Source of the DNA: CAZOOK01 sp964581385
GTDB taxonomy: Bacteria > Pseudomonadota > Gammaproteobacteria > Nevskiales > Nevskiaceae
Assembly: GCA_964581385.1 (NCBI GenBank)
Contig: CAZOOK010000016.1
Coordinates: forward strand, 68,528-132,527
DNA length: 64,000 nt
Direction of reading: 5' to 3'
Under the pieces are notes generated by a model. It did no database searches, was not told the DNA's origin, and saw only the letters and a list, made by a program, of their open reading frames with translations. Below, piece by piece: positions 16,889 to 25,123 of this stretch; positions within the stretch are counted from its first letter, which is position 1, and each line of letters opens with the position of its first letter. The translations under genes were made by a program, and so were the position numbers.

Positions 16889-18529
16889 TTGGAATCCTTA
16901 TTAGAGTGTGATCAATTGAAAGACCAATACGACTACATCATCGTCGGCGCCGGATCGTCCGGCTGCGCACTGGCGAACCGCCTTTCGGCGGATCCCGCCA
17001 ATCAGGTGCTACTGGTCGAGAGTGGCCCGAGCGATCGTGGAGCGTTCGTGCAAATGCCACGCGGTGTCGGTGTGATCCTGAACGAAGACAGCAAGCTCAT
17101 CTGGAACTATCGGGCCCACACCGTCGCGAATCGACCCGCCGAACGCTGGTTCAAAGGCAAGGTGATCGGCGGCTCCAGCTCCGTCAACGGCATGGTCTAT
17201 GTGCGCGGCGCGCCACTGGATTACGACGGCTGGCGAGCCATGGGCTGCGACGGCTGGGGCTGGGACCAGATCGGGCCCAAGTTCAAAGAGCTTGAGGATC
17301 ACGAACTGGGTCCGGCCCAATGGCGCGGCAGCGGCGGCCCGCTGAAAATCTCCATGCATCCCAAGGGCGATCCACTATTAGAGGCGATCATCGACGCCGC
17401 TGCGCAGATGGGTGCACCGCGCGTCGCGGACCCGAACGATGTCGATGCGGTGCGCGATGGCGGCGTCGGCTACCAACCCTCGACGACCTGGCGAGGCAAA
17501 CGCTTCAGCGCATCACGCGCCTTCCTGGAACCGGTTCGGAACCGCAAGAATCTCGACGTCGTCACCGAAACCGACGTGCTCAAGATCGAGTTCGAAAACC
17601 TGCGCGCCGTTGCGGTCCGGCTGCGCAGCAAGCACAGCATGCGCAGGGTGCGCGCCAAGCGCGAAATCATTCTCTCAGCGGGTGCAATCGAAAGCCCGCG
17701 GCTGCTGCAGCTTTCGGGCATTGGCCCCGCCCCGCTGCTCAAATCCCACGGCATCGACGTCATCGCGGAATCCCCCGACGTCGGACGCAACCTGCGCGAG
17801 CACCGTCATTTCGACGTGCAGTTCAGGGTGCGCAGCCACAGTCAGAATTCCAAGCTCACCGGTGTGGGAGTGATCTGGTCGCTATTGCGCTATTTCCTGG
17901 CCGGCAAGGGACCGATGACGCATTCGGCGCATGAAATCGGCGGCTTCATGAAAACCGAGCCCGGGCTCGACCATGCCGATGCACAGTTCGGCCTGATGAT
18001 GCTCTCGACCAGCGGCTCGGCAGCCTCCGGCAAAATCGTGCTGGATACGTTTCCAGGCGTGACTTTCATCGGCTATTACACCCGCCCCAGCAGCCAGGGC
18101 GAGATCCGCATCCAATCCGCGGATTTCGATGTTCCTCCGTACATCAACGCCAACCACCTCGGTACCGAAGAAGATCGCAAGAAGGCCGTCGCCGTCATCC
18201 GCTGGATGCGCAAGCTCGGACAACAGCCCGCACTCAAGGACTGGGTCGTCGAAGAAACCGTGCCGGGGCCGGCCGTTCAGACCGACGAGGAAATTCTCGC
18301 CAAGGCCATCGATATCGGCGGCACCTGCTATCACATCTGTGGAACCGCCCGCATGGGCGCGGATCAAGGCTCGGTGGTCGATCCCAAGCTACGCGTTCGC
18401 GGCGTGGATGGCCTGCGCGTGGCCGACACCTCGATCATGCCGACGCTGGTTTCCGGGAATACTAATGCACCTGCGATGGTGATTGGGATGCGGGCGGCGG
18501 ATTTTATTCTGGCAGATCGTAAGGGGTGA
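16889..18529 (+). CDS. GMC family oxidoreductase (choline dehydrogenase-like)
   Basis: 546 residues in the longest frame. The FAD-binding motif YIIVGAGSSGCALANRL begins about residue 16, KVIGGSSSVNGMVYVRG is the GMC signature 1, and SAGAIESPRLLQLSGIG is signature 2. The catalytic His is in CYHICGTARMG, and NTNAPAMVIGMRAADFIL closes the FAD domain. It oxidises primary or secondary alcohols with FAD, probably in the cytoplasm or at the membrane face (no signal peptide). The start is uncertain: TTG at 16889 opens the frame, and another TTG at 16916 would remove nine residues; neither has a strong ribosome-binding site. It is 26 bases after the preceding dehydrogenase, so likely the last gene of the operon. 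Confidence 0.9.
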   Translation: MESLLECDQLKDQYDYIIVGAGSSGCALANRLSADPANQVLLVESGPSDRGAFVQMPRGVGVILNEDSKLIWNYRAHTVANRPAERWFKGKVIGGSSSVNGMVYVRGAPLDYDGWRAMGCDGWGWDQIGPKFKELEDHELGPAQWRGSGGPLKISMHPKGDPLLEAIIDAAAQMGAPRVADPNDVDAVRDGGVGYQPSTTWRGKRFSASRAFLEPVRNRKNLDVVTETDVLKIEFENLRAVAVRLRSKHSMRRVRAKREIILSAGAIESPRLLQLSGIGPAPLLKSHGIDVIAESPDVGRNLREHRHFDVQFRVRSHSQNSKLTGVGVIWSLLRYFLAGKGPMTHSAHEIGGFMKTEPGLDHADAQFGLMMLSTSGSAASGKIVLDTFPGVTFIGYYTRPSSQGEIRIQSADFDVPPYINANHLGTEEDRKKAVAVIRWMRKLGQQPALKDWVVEETVPGPAVQTDEEILAKAIDIGGTCYHICGTARMGADQGSVVDPKLRVRGVDGLRVADTSIMPTLVSGNTNAPAMVIGMRAADFILADRKG

Positions 18530-18567
18530 AAGCTGGGCGACGTCAGTCGAAAAAACTGTTCGCGAGA

Positions 18568-19590
18568 TTATGGTGCCAGTACAGATGCAGGTGACGGCGA
18601 TGCAATTGTTCCACTCGGGGGAGCGGGAACGGTAGCGGCTGGAGCCAGTGCCGCCTTGGCCAGTGATGGGAGCGGATCCGCAAAGACAACGTGCTGTGTT
18701 GGGACCGACATCAGCCAGCCACGCAGAGTCTTTAGAACCGTGCGCTCATCGGTGGCCCCGATCAGCTGGCCACGCTCCACCTTATCTGTCCTACCCTCCT
18801 GGTAGTGAAACGTCTTGTATTGGGGTGACTGGCTTTCGGCTGCACCGGTACTCCTCGCGATATCCATTATGGCAAGATCCATCGATTCGCCCAGCAAACC
18901 GGCGCTTTCATTCTTCAGGTTCTCTCCATTATTGGCTGTCCAAAAACTTACTGGATCAGACAGGTCCCGCGGCTTGGAAACAAGCCGGAAGCTGCTTTTG
19001 TAGAGAGGTTTCGATTTGTCTACGGTTGCATGTGGGCCGTGCACTTCGACCACGACGTCGAGAACAATGGCGCTCTGATCCTGCACCAGAGAGAACACAG
19101 GCGAAATGTCGATAACATGCTCGTCGTTGCCGGTGAGCGATGCCGGAACAACCGATTTGCCACCTTCGAAGCGGGCGCGCCCGATCGCCTGTTCGAAAAG
19201 CTGCCGTTCTGTCAACGCGGAAAGCGTGTCCTGATACGGCAGCAGGACTTTGTCTGAATCCCGCTGCAGCTTTGTCTTCTGTGAATCCCGTACCGAGCTT
19301 TCAATAACTGCGTGAGTCGCAATAGCTGCCAACATGGCAATGGCATTCGGGGCGGGATACAACATGGCACCCGATCCGGTTCCTGCACTGTCCATGCTGA
19401 GCACGCCATGAAAAGGTACGGACTCGTCCTGCGGAACGCGGAAAGCCCAATTGGCGAGCACCGCTTTATCACCCTGTATAGCGGTCGGGACGGTGTCTTC
19501 GGCGTCGGCAACCGCCGCCGCACCCAAAATGAGCACCCCGACAGCAGCGATAGACAGTGGAGGTCTGGTTCTCGGAATCATTTTGGTCAC
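18568..19590 (-). CDS. Secreted hypothetical protein
   Basis: 340 residues. It has an N-terminal signal peptide (hydrophobic IAAVGVLILGAAAV, cleavage after ADA) and a Pro/Ala/Ser-rich C-terminal tail, so a periplasmic or surface location is likely. The middle has no motif I recognise. The GTG at 19590 is taken as start because AGGA lies 8 bases upstream; an ATG three codons in is possible. It lies 15 bases downstream of the lipoprotein gene and forms a two-gene unit with it. Convergent to the GMC gene. Unusually for this window the two genes have no link to CoA metabolism. Confidence 0.7.
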   Translation of the reverse strand: MTKMIPRTRPPLSIAAVGVLILGAAAVADAEDTVPTAIQGDKAVLANWAFRVPQDESVPFHGVLSMDSAGTGSGAMLYPAPNAIAMLAAIATHAVIESSVRDSQKTKLQRDSDKVLLPYQDTLSALTERQLFEQAIGRARFEGGKSVVPASLTGNDEHVIDISPVFSLVQDQSAIVLDVVVEVHGPHATVDKSKPLYKSSFRLVSKPRDLSDPVSFWTANNGENLKNESAGLLGESMDLAIMDIARSTGAAESQSPQYKTFHYQEGRTDKVERGQLIGATDERTVLKTLRGWLMSVPTQHVVFADPLPSLAKAALAPAATVPAPPSGTIASPSPASVLAP

Positions 19591-19605
19591 AGCTGCGGTC
19601 CTGCC

Positions 19606-20298
19606 TTAGTTGGCAAAGGGCTTAAGGAAACTGTCCTTGCCCTGTTCGATGGCCTGGTAATACGCGTTGGTCAGCCCCGGGTACGACGGCGGTTCGTCCC
19701 ACGCGCCATCTGAGCTCTTCTGGATGTTGACCGGCAGATACCATTCGTATGTATTGGTCGACAGATTGACCATATACCCTGTTCCGTCCAACACAGCCTT
19801 TGGATCGCTGGTCGGAATGTACGCGGAATAGGTGCGCTGCATACCCAGAGTGTGGACATCAATGACAACCAGCTTATCGATATTATATTTGGCCTTGAAC
19901 AATGAAAAATCCTTCTTCGCCAGACTCGAACCACTGCCGCTGTAGCTCTGCAGCTTATCGAGATCGATGCTGTCGTCAATGACCGTAACCTTGACCCCCT
20001 TGGCGCGAAGAGCATCAGCCATTTGGTTCTTGAATGCCGCAATGTCATCCGACGGAAGCGTTCGTGTATAAGTCGTGAGGCTATTGTTGGCGACGGAGGC
20101 GGCGGCCATGCAAAGCAGGCAGCCTGCTCCAGGGAAATCGGTATCCACCTTTGGAAGCGCGGTCATCGCAACTCCAACGGCACTCGTCTGCGAAACCAGA
20201 GTGCTCTTGTCGAGCTGCACGGTCTGCTGAGGGGCGACAGCACAGCCGCCAAAAACCAGCGGAGCAAGGACAATCGCAAACTTCAAATAACTCTTCAT
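19606..20298 (-). CDS. Putative lipoprotein
   Basis: 230 residues with a type II signal peptide: MKSYLKFAIVLAPLVFGGC, lipidation at C19. Residue 20 is Ala rather than Asp, which favours outer-membrane sorting. The mature part has two Cys (CLLC, about 60-63), a mixed alpha/beta region (VKVTVIDDS, DKLVVIDVHTLG) and no domain I can name. The segment IDKLVVIDV followed by an aromatic-rich end recalls Sec-exported lipoproteins that accompany a second secreted protein. First gene of a two-gene unit with 18568-19590. Confidence 0.72.
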   Translation of the reverse strand: MKSYLKFAIVLAPLVFGGCAVAPQQTVQLDKSTLVSQTSAVGVAMTALPKVDTDFPGAGCLLCMAAASVANNSLTTYTRTLPSDDIAAFKNQMADALRAKGVKVTVIDDSIDLDKLQSYSGSGSSLAKKDFSLFKAKYNIDKLVVIDVHTLGMQRTYSAYIPTSDPKAVLDGTGYMVNLSTNTYEWYLPVNIQKSSDGAWDEPPSYPGLTNAYYQAIEQGKDSFLKPFAN

Positions 20299-20952
20299 AG
20301 CTGGTGATACCTATTTTTGTTTCAGTAAATTGGAAGTGTGAAACTTACCGACAGGGTCAGCAATTTAATATTTAGTTTTGCCGCGTCCGTTCGAGATGAG
20401 AATACCGGCCCCTACTCATCTATCTGAAATGAGAATTCATACTCCGGATCCTGCGGCTTTGGTCCAAACAAGCAATTGGATCGCCCGCCCTAATGCATAT
20501 GTTGCAAGCAATGTGAAAGCCATACCGGCAAAAAACTCATGTGGATGTCGAAACCGCAATGTGCCGGGCACACGCATTTGACGCCGGAGCTGATTGTTCA
20601 CTGAAACTCTCAATTTATTGTTAATGCGCAACGACGCAAGAGTTGTGAGCGTGCGCACGCTTTCAGCTTACGATGCTATCACGCATGTGGCTGTGCCACG
20701 GCGGTGCGGACTGTAGTCGTTTTAAACTACACGGGATCAGGAAGCATAGCGGGCATGCAGCGAAGCGTGATGCGGGGAATCGCTTGAAGATCAATTTATC
20801 TTTGCCATTGTGCACCGCGGTCATGTTTCCTCCAGATTCTGCTTCGCCGCACCAGGGCTGCGCTTGCTTTCTCATAGGCAACGTCGGCCTCCAATCCCGC
20901 TGCCGCCACGGCACGATGTCATACTTACCTAGTGACTTTCAGGGGAAAAACG
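20299..20952. other. Long gene-free stretch between the lipoprotein and sulfotransferase genes
   Basis: 654 bases, locally AT-richer than its surroundings. It should hold the promoters of both divergent genes. It also shows an inverted repeat TGTAGT-8-ACTACA (20712-20731), a possible decayed REP-like element around 20744-20780, and on the - strand a short stretch that may be a TctB remnant (20437-20577). No intact gene seen. Confidence 0.55.
20437..20577 (-). pseudogene. Possible remnant of a TctB-like small membrane protein
   Basis: A short frame reads RFRHPHEFFAGMAFTLLATY and ends in AAGSGV plus stop. The RxPxEFFAGxxF pattern followed by a hydrophobic helix and a GxG recalls the N-terminus of TctB proteins of tripartite tricarboxylate transporters. 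It breaks off after about 46 residues, where the family has about 150. The likeness is weak and based on memory of the consensus. Confidence 0.22.
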
Positions 20953-21861
20953 ATGAAGCAGGACATCGCTTGGCCGCAGAAGACGCGGGAGCTGCACAAC
21001 CATCACTTCGATTCGACGATCTGGAACGATTTCCGTTTCCGGGACGACGATATCGTCATCGCCACTTATGCCAAGTCCGGTACCACTTGGACGCAGCAGA
21101 TGGTGGCGCAGATGCTATTGGGACCGGATCCCGAACTGCCCGTCGCTGAACTGTCGCCGTGGTTGGATCTGCGCATACCACCCAAGGATGAGAAGCTGCC
21201 GGCGGTCGAAGCAATCCCGCACCGCCGTTTCATCAAGACCCACTTGCCAGTCGATGCCTTGGTCTTCTCACCACAGGCAAAATATATCTACATCGGCCGC
21301 GATGCCCGCGACGTGGTATGGAGTATGTACAACCACCATAGCAAGGCGAACGAGGCATGGTACGACGCGCTGAATAACACACCGGGGCGCGTGGGTGCGC
21401 CGATCGAGCCGCCACCGGACGATATCCGGCAATACTGGCGCGACTGGCTGGACCGCGATGGCCATCCCTTCTGGCCGTTCTGGGAAAACATCCGATCCTG
21501 GTGGGCGATCCGCGATCTTCCGAACGTGCTACTCGTTCACTTTTCGGCGCTCAAGAACGACATGCCGGGTCAGATGCGGCGTATCGCTAAATTCCTCGAT
21601 ATCGATGTCGACGCGGCGGATTGGGACCGAATCTGCGAATACTGCTCCTTCGACTGGATGAAGCAGAACGCTACCAAGAGCGTTCCGCTCGGCGGCGCTT
21701 TCTGGGACGGCGGTGCACAGACGTTCATCAATCGTGGCATCAACGGGCGCTGGAGCGATACGCTCACCGCCGAGGAAAACGCTGCATACGAAACACGCGC
21801 GGCGCGGGAACTCGGTGCGGACTGCGCGCAGTGGCTTGTGACTGGAGACGGAATAAGCTGA
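20953..21861 (+). CDS. Sulfotransferase domain protein (PAPS-dependent)
   Basis: 302 residues from the ATG at 20953, with AGGGGA 6 bases upstream. It is a complete cytosolic-type sulfotransferase: 5'-phosphosulfate loop YAKSGTTWTQ (39-48), catalytic His H97 in RRFIKTHLPVD, and 3'-phosphate site IYIGRDARDVVWSMYNHH with R116 and S124. It transfers a sulfonate group from PAPS to an alcohol or phenol. Relatives in eukaryotes act on steroids and phenols; bacterial members are poorly characterised. It stands alone between a gene-poor stretch and a convergent TetR. In a catabolic region it may detoxify or tag a hydroxylated substrate (inference). Confidence 0.9.
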   Translation: MKQDIAWPQKTRELHNHHFDSTIWNDFRFRDDDIVIATYAKSGTTWTQQMVAQMLLGPDPELPVAELSPWLDLRIPPKDEKLPAVEAIPHRRFIKTHLPVDALVFSPQAKYIYIGRDARDVVWSMYNHHSKANEAWYDALNNTPGRVGAPIEPPPDDIRQYWRDWLDRDGHPFWPFWENIRSWWAIRDLPNVLLVHFSALKNDMPGQMRRIAKFLDIDVDAADWDRICEYCSFDWMKQNATKSVPLGGAFWDGGAQTFINRGINGRWSDTLTAEENAAYETRAARELGADCAQWLVTGDGIS

Positions 21862-21951
21862 AGCAGCAGCGCGTAAGTTGGCGTGAGCTTGCGAACCCCA
21901 ACATTCCTACATTCCCGGTCGCACCAATGTTGGGCTTCGCTGCACGCGCAG

Positions 21952-22530
21952 TCAACGAGCCGGATCAGTTCGCAGTGTCGACGAACGCAACATGCGATGC
22001 AGCATCTGCGCGACGTTTTTCACTGAATAAGCATTCGCTGGCTGTTTGAGCCACCATGCGATGGTCTCGACGATGAGGGTGACTGTACAAACAGTCGCTA
22101 ATTCAACCGGCAGCCACTTGTTCGCTGGGGTGCGTTCCGTAGCCAGTTCCATCGACAGGCGCAGGAGCTCTTCACGCATTGCGCCACCTGCACCGCCCGT
22201 CAGCAATGCCGTCCACAACTTCCTGTGCTTGTCGACATAGGTGCACAGGGCTAGAAATCCGGCTTTGTCACCCGCCGTATCGCCCACCGGCAGCACCAAT
22301 TCCGTGAGGCGATCGATCTGATCCTTCGCCACATGATCCAAGAGCGCTTCTTTGGAGACGTGGTGTCGGAAGAAGGTTGCGTAATGCACGCCGGCTTCGA
22401 CGCAAATCTGCCGGACCGTGATCTCGGCCAGAGGCTCGCGTTCAAGCAGCTTCAGAAAAGCGGCGCGCAAGGCTTTGTCCGTGCGGACCATTCGGGGATC
22501 TTTGGCCAATGTCTGGGGACTGGTCGCCAT
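21952..22530 (-). CDS. TetR/AcrR family transcriptional regulator
   Basis: 192 residues from the ATG at 22530. N-terminal HTH: KALRAAFLKLLEREPLAEIT, then VRQICVEAGVHYATFFRHHVSKEALL, which is the less common TetR subtype with YATFFRHF-like recognition helix and short spacing. The C-terminal domain holds hydrophobic helices without assignable ligand. The open frame reaches 22704, but the 22530 start puts a strong palindrome (22543-22561) 12 bases upstream. It is divergent from the DHDPR-like gene at 22873 and probably controls itself and that gene. Confidence 0.85.
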   Translation of the reverse strand: MATSPQTLAKDPRMVRTDKALRAAFLKLLEREPLAEITVRQICVEAGVHYATFFRHHVSKEALLDHVAKDQIDRLTELVLPVGDTAGDKAGFLALCTYVDKHRKLWTALLTGGAGGAMREELLRLSMELATERTPANKWLPVELATVCTVTLIVETIAWWLKQPANAYSVKNVAQMLHRMLRSSTLRTDPAR

Positions 22531-22872
22531 GGCGTCTATACTATGCGATACTGTGTCGCATAAGTATGGAGTGTTCTTACGCGTTCGTGTGATTTTCACG
22601 CCGCAGGCTCCAAAACGAAAATGCTGCCATGAAGGCAGCACGGTGAGGTCCAAGCTCTTGGGGGAAATCCACCGCGGTCTTGGGCTCTGAGTTTTTCCGG
22701 CCACCGGTTTTCAGGTCTGTGTCGGCGATCTTCTTATGGAAGCCGTCGCTATGATGACCTTCGCAGCGATCCGCTTCGAATCGTCCAATGGACGCCGGCG
22801 CTGCGCGAATCCGCGGCCGGCAGACCGCAACGAACAATGCAAGTTTCTACAGTCTCATCATGGAGCAAAAAT
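22531..22872. other. Divergent intergenic region
   Basis: 342 bases between the TetR gene and the DHDPR-like gene. Apart from the palindrome at 22543-22561 and the GGAG site at 22862-22865 that decides the downstream start, I see no gene or conserved fragment on either strand. Confidence 0.5.
22543..22561. promoter_or_regulatory. Candidate TetR operator
   Basis: Perfect inverted repeat ATGCGA-7-TCGCAT. It extends outward imperfectly (ATACT on the left, AAGTAT on the right), giving a partly symmetric site of about 30 bases. It lies 12 bases before the TetR start, the usual place for autorepression. Confidence 0.55.
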
Positions 22873-24306
22873 ATGGCCAGCACTGAACGTCCCCTCCGAG
22901 TGGTGCAGTGGACCACCGGCAAAGTGGCGCGCGAAGCGATCAAAGTGATTCTCGATCGTCCGAATCTGGAATTGGTTGGTGTCTACGCCTACAGCAAGGA
23001 AAAGGCCGGACAGGATGTTGGCGATCTGGCGAAGCTCGGCCGCAAGCTGGGAATCAAGGCGACCAACGATATCGATGCATTGATTGCCTTGAAGCCAGAC
23101 TGCGTCGTGCACATGCCTTTGCATCCGGAGGTCGAGGACATGGCGCGCCTGCTGCGCGCCGGGATCAATATCGCCACGACGGCCAGCTTTATGACCGGAT
23201 GGGGTTACGGTGAGGAAGCACGCAGAAAACTGGAGGAGGCCGCGCAGTCCGGTAAGGCTAGCCTGTTTGGCAGCGGCATCAATCCCGGCTGGATCGACAA
23301 TCTGACGGCGGCGGCGTCCAGCCTCTGTCGCGAGGTCAATCAGGTGCGTATCGTCGAGTCGTTCAATATCGGCTTGTGGGCTGGCGACGCGAACCAGGAC
23401 GCACTCGGTTGGGGCCGGCCGGCTGGCGATCCGACGCATGCCAAGGATGTGGAGAAGACGACGCTGCCATTCGGCGATGCAGTCGAAACCATCGCCGCAT
23501 TGTTCAAATTCAAGCTCGACGACGTGCGCTGCGAGGTGGAATTTGCGCACGCCACGCAGGACCTCGACGTACCGGGACGGACCGTCAAAAAGGGAACCGT
23601 GGCGGGCATCATGGCAAAGTGGCTCGGCATCTCCGCGGGTCTTCCCGTGATCGAAGCGACGGTGCAATGGAGCGTTGGAGACGACATCACGCCGGCCTGG
23701 GAAGTCGCGATGGCGTATCTCGTCGAAATCGACGGCACACCGCAGATCAAGATGCGTGTGGAGGTGCTGCCAGAAGACTTGACCTTGCCGATCGAAGAGC
23801 TAATGACGATCGGCTTCATGTTTCCCGCTTTGCCGGTGGTCAACGCGATCCCCGCGGTAGTGGCTGCGCGTCCAGGCATTGTCACCTACGCTGATTTGCC
23901 GCCAATGACCTCAGTCCTGCGTCCGAAGGCGCTGAAGAAGCAGCCGCCGACGCCCGTGATAGAAGCGCCCGCTCCCCTCACCCCGCAGCGGGAATCCGCC
24001 AGCGGACCGGTGTCAGTCGAAGGTAAGTGGAACGTCACCGTCAAAGGCCCCACCGGGCCGCAGGTGACGGAGCTGCTGATCGAGCGACTGGACGGAAAGC
24101 TCGGCGGCGTGCAGACCGGACAAGGCATGAGCTCACCGATCACGGATGTCACACTCGAAGGAAACAAGATCCGTTGGCTCAATCACGTGACCAAGCCGAT
24201 GAAGCTCAAAGTGGAATTCTCCGGCGTCATCGAGGGCGCCACCATGACCGGCAAGTGCAAGGCGGGCTTCATGGGTAGCTATCCATTTACGGCGACCAAG
24301 GCTTAG
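22873..24306 (+). CDS. Dihydrodipicolinate-reductase-like NAD(P) protein with extra C-terminal domain
   Basis: 477 residues from the ATG at 22873 (GGAG 7 bases upstream). The first about 360 residues match the DapB-like family common in steroid and terpenoid clusters: RVVQWTTGKVAREAIKVIL as the cofactor strand-loop-helix, LELVGVYAYSKEKAGQDVG, then FGSGINPGWIDNLTAAAS. After a Pro-rich linker (about 365-385) comes an added about 85-residue beta-rich domain starting GKWNVTVKGPTGPQ and ending GSYPFTATKA, of the kind seen at the end of some secreted amidohydrolases. The paralog at 56571-57629 lacks this domain. It does not look like a lysine-biosynthesis DapB. Actual substrate unknown. Confidence 0.82.
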   Translation: MASTERPLRVVQWTTGKVAREAIKVILDRPNLELVGVYAYSKEKAGQDVGDLAKLGRKLGIKATNDIDALIALKPDCVVHMPLHPEVEDMARLLRAGINIATTASFMTGWGYGEEARRKLEEAAQSGKASLFGSGINPGWIDNLTAAASSLCREVNQVRIVESFNIGLWAGDANQDALGWGRPAGDPTHAKDVEKTTLPFGDAVETIAALFKFKLDDVRCEVEFAHATQDLDVPGRTVKKGTVAGIMAKWLGISAGLPVIEATVQWSVGDDITPAWEVAMAYLVEIDGTPQIKMRVEVLPEDLTLPIEELMTIGFMFPALPVVNAIPAVVAARPGIVTYADLPPMTSVLRPKALKKQPPTPVIEAPAPLTPQRESASGPVSVEGKWNVTVKGPTGPQVTELLIERLDGKLGGVQTGQGMSSPITDVTLEGNKIRWLNHVTKPMKLKVEFSGVIEGATMTGKCKAGFMGSYPFTATKA

Positions 24307-24406
24307 TAATCGGGCCTCAGCCTCGCGGACAAACCGGACACGGAAAGGGATCGTCGACAGCTTGCCAACCCCGCAGCCGATGATTTTCGCCAAGAGGAGC
24401 CTCACG

Positions 24407-25060
24407 ATGACCATCATCATTACCGCCTTTGAACAGTCGCCCGATGGCGGCAAGGGACTGGCGCGTGATACACGCGTTCGCTGGGCGCTTGAAGAAGTGG
24501 GCCAACCCTACGAGGTTCGACTTGTTTCGTTCCGCGCGATGAAGGAACCCGCGCATCTGGGCCTTCATCCTTTCGGCCAGATTCCAACTTATGAGGAAGG
24601 CGATCTCGCCCTGTTCGAGACAGGCGCGATCGTCTTCCATATCGCTGAGCGCCATGCGGGTCTGTTGCCGGACGATGCCAATGCCCGGGCGCGTGCGATC
24701 ACATGGATGTTTGCCGCGCTCAACACCGTGGAGCCGGTGATCCTTGAACTCGCAACCGCCAGTCTTCTGGAGGGCGACAAGCCCTGGAGCAAGGAGCGCC
24801 TGCCTCTGGTCGAGGATCGCATCCGCAATCGGCTGGGCCAACTTTCCGCTCGCCTGGGCGATGCCGACTGGCTCGATGCTGCGTTCAGCGCGGGCGACCT
24901 GATCATGGTGTCGGTGCTGCTCAGGCTGAAACCATCGCGCATTCTGGACGAATTTCCGAACCTGGCTGCCTATGTCGCCCGTGGCGAAGCGCGGCCCGCA
25001 TACAAGCGGGCTTTCGCCGCCCAATTGGCGATTAACGCCGGCAAGCCACCAGCCGGCTGA
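24407..25060 (+). CDS. Glutathione S-transferase family protein
   Basis: 217 residues. The N-terminal thioredoxin-like domain ends with FGQIPTYEEGDLALFETGAI, the GSH-binding cis-Pro and E-S/T region (here ETG). The helical C-terminal domain follows and ends with the FPNLAAYVARGEARPAYKRA segment typical of bacterial GSTs. The N-terminal catalytic residue is not obvious. An AGGAG lies about 7 bases before the ATG. It is 100 bases after the DHDPR-like gene on the same strand and may be co-transcribed. Roles could be detoxification or a GSH-dependent step such as isomerisation or ether cleavage. Confidence 0.85.
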   Translation: MTIIITAFEQSPDGGKGLARDTRVRWALEEVGQPYEVRLVSFRAMKEPAHLGLHPFGQIPTYEEGDLALFETGAIVFHIAERHAGLLPDDANARARAITWMFAALNTVEPVILELATASLLEGDKPWSKERLPLVEDRIRNRLGQLSARLGDADWLDAAFSAGDLIMVSVLLRLKPSRILDEFPNLAAYVARGEARPAYKRAFAAQLAINAGKPPAG

Positions 25061-25123
25061 TTGAGCTCCCTCCCGGGCTTGATGTCGTCATCCGAGTTTT
25101 CGTTCAGTTGATTGGTCCTGACT

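Noticed and set aside
22873..24306. dapB for lysine biosynthesis
   Set aside because: The length, the extra domain and the neighbours do not fit the short biosynthetic enzyme; only the cofactor-binding fold is shared.
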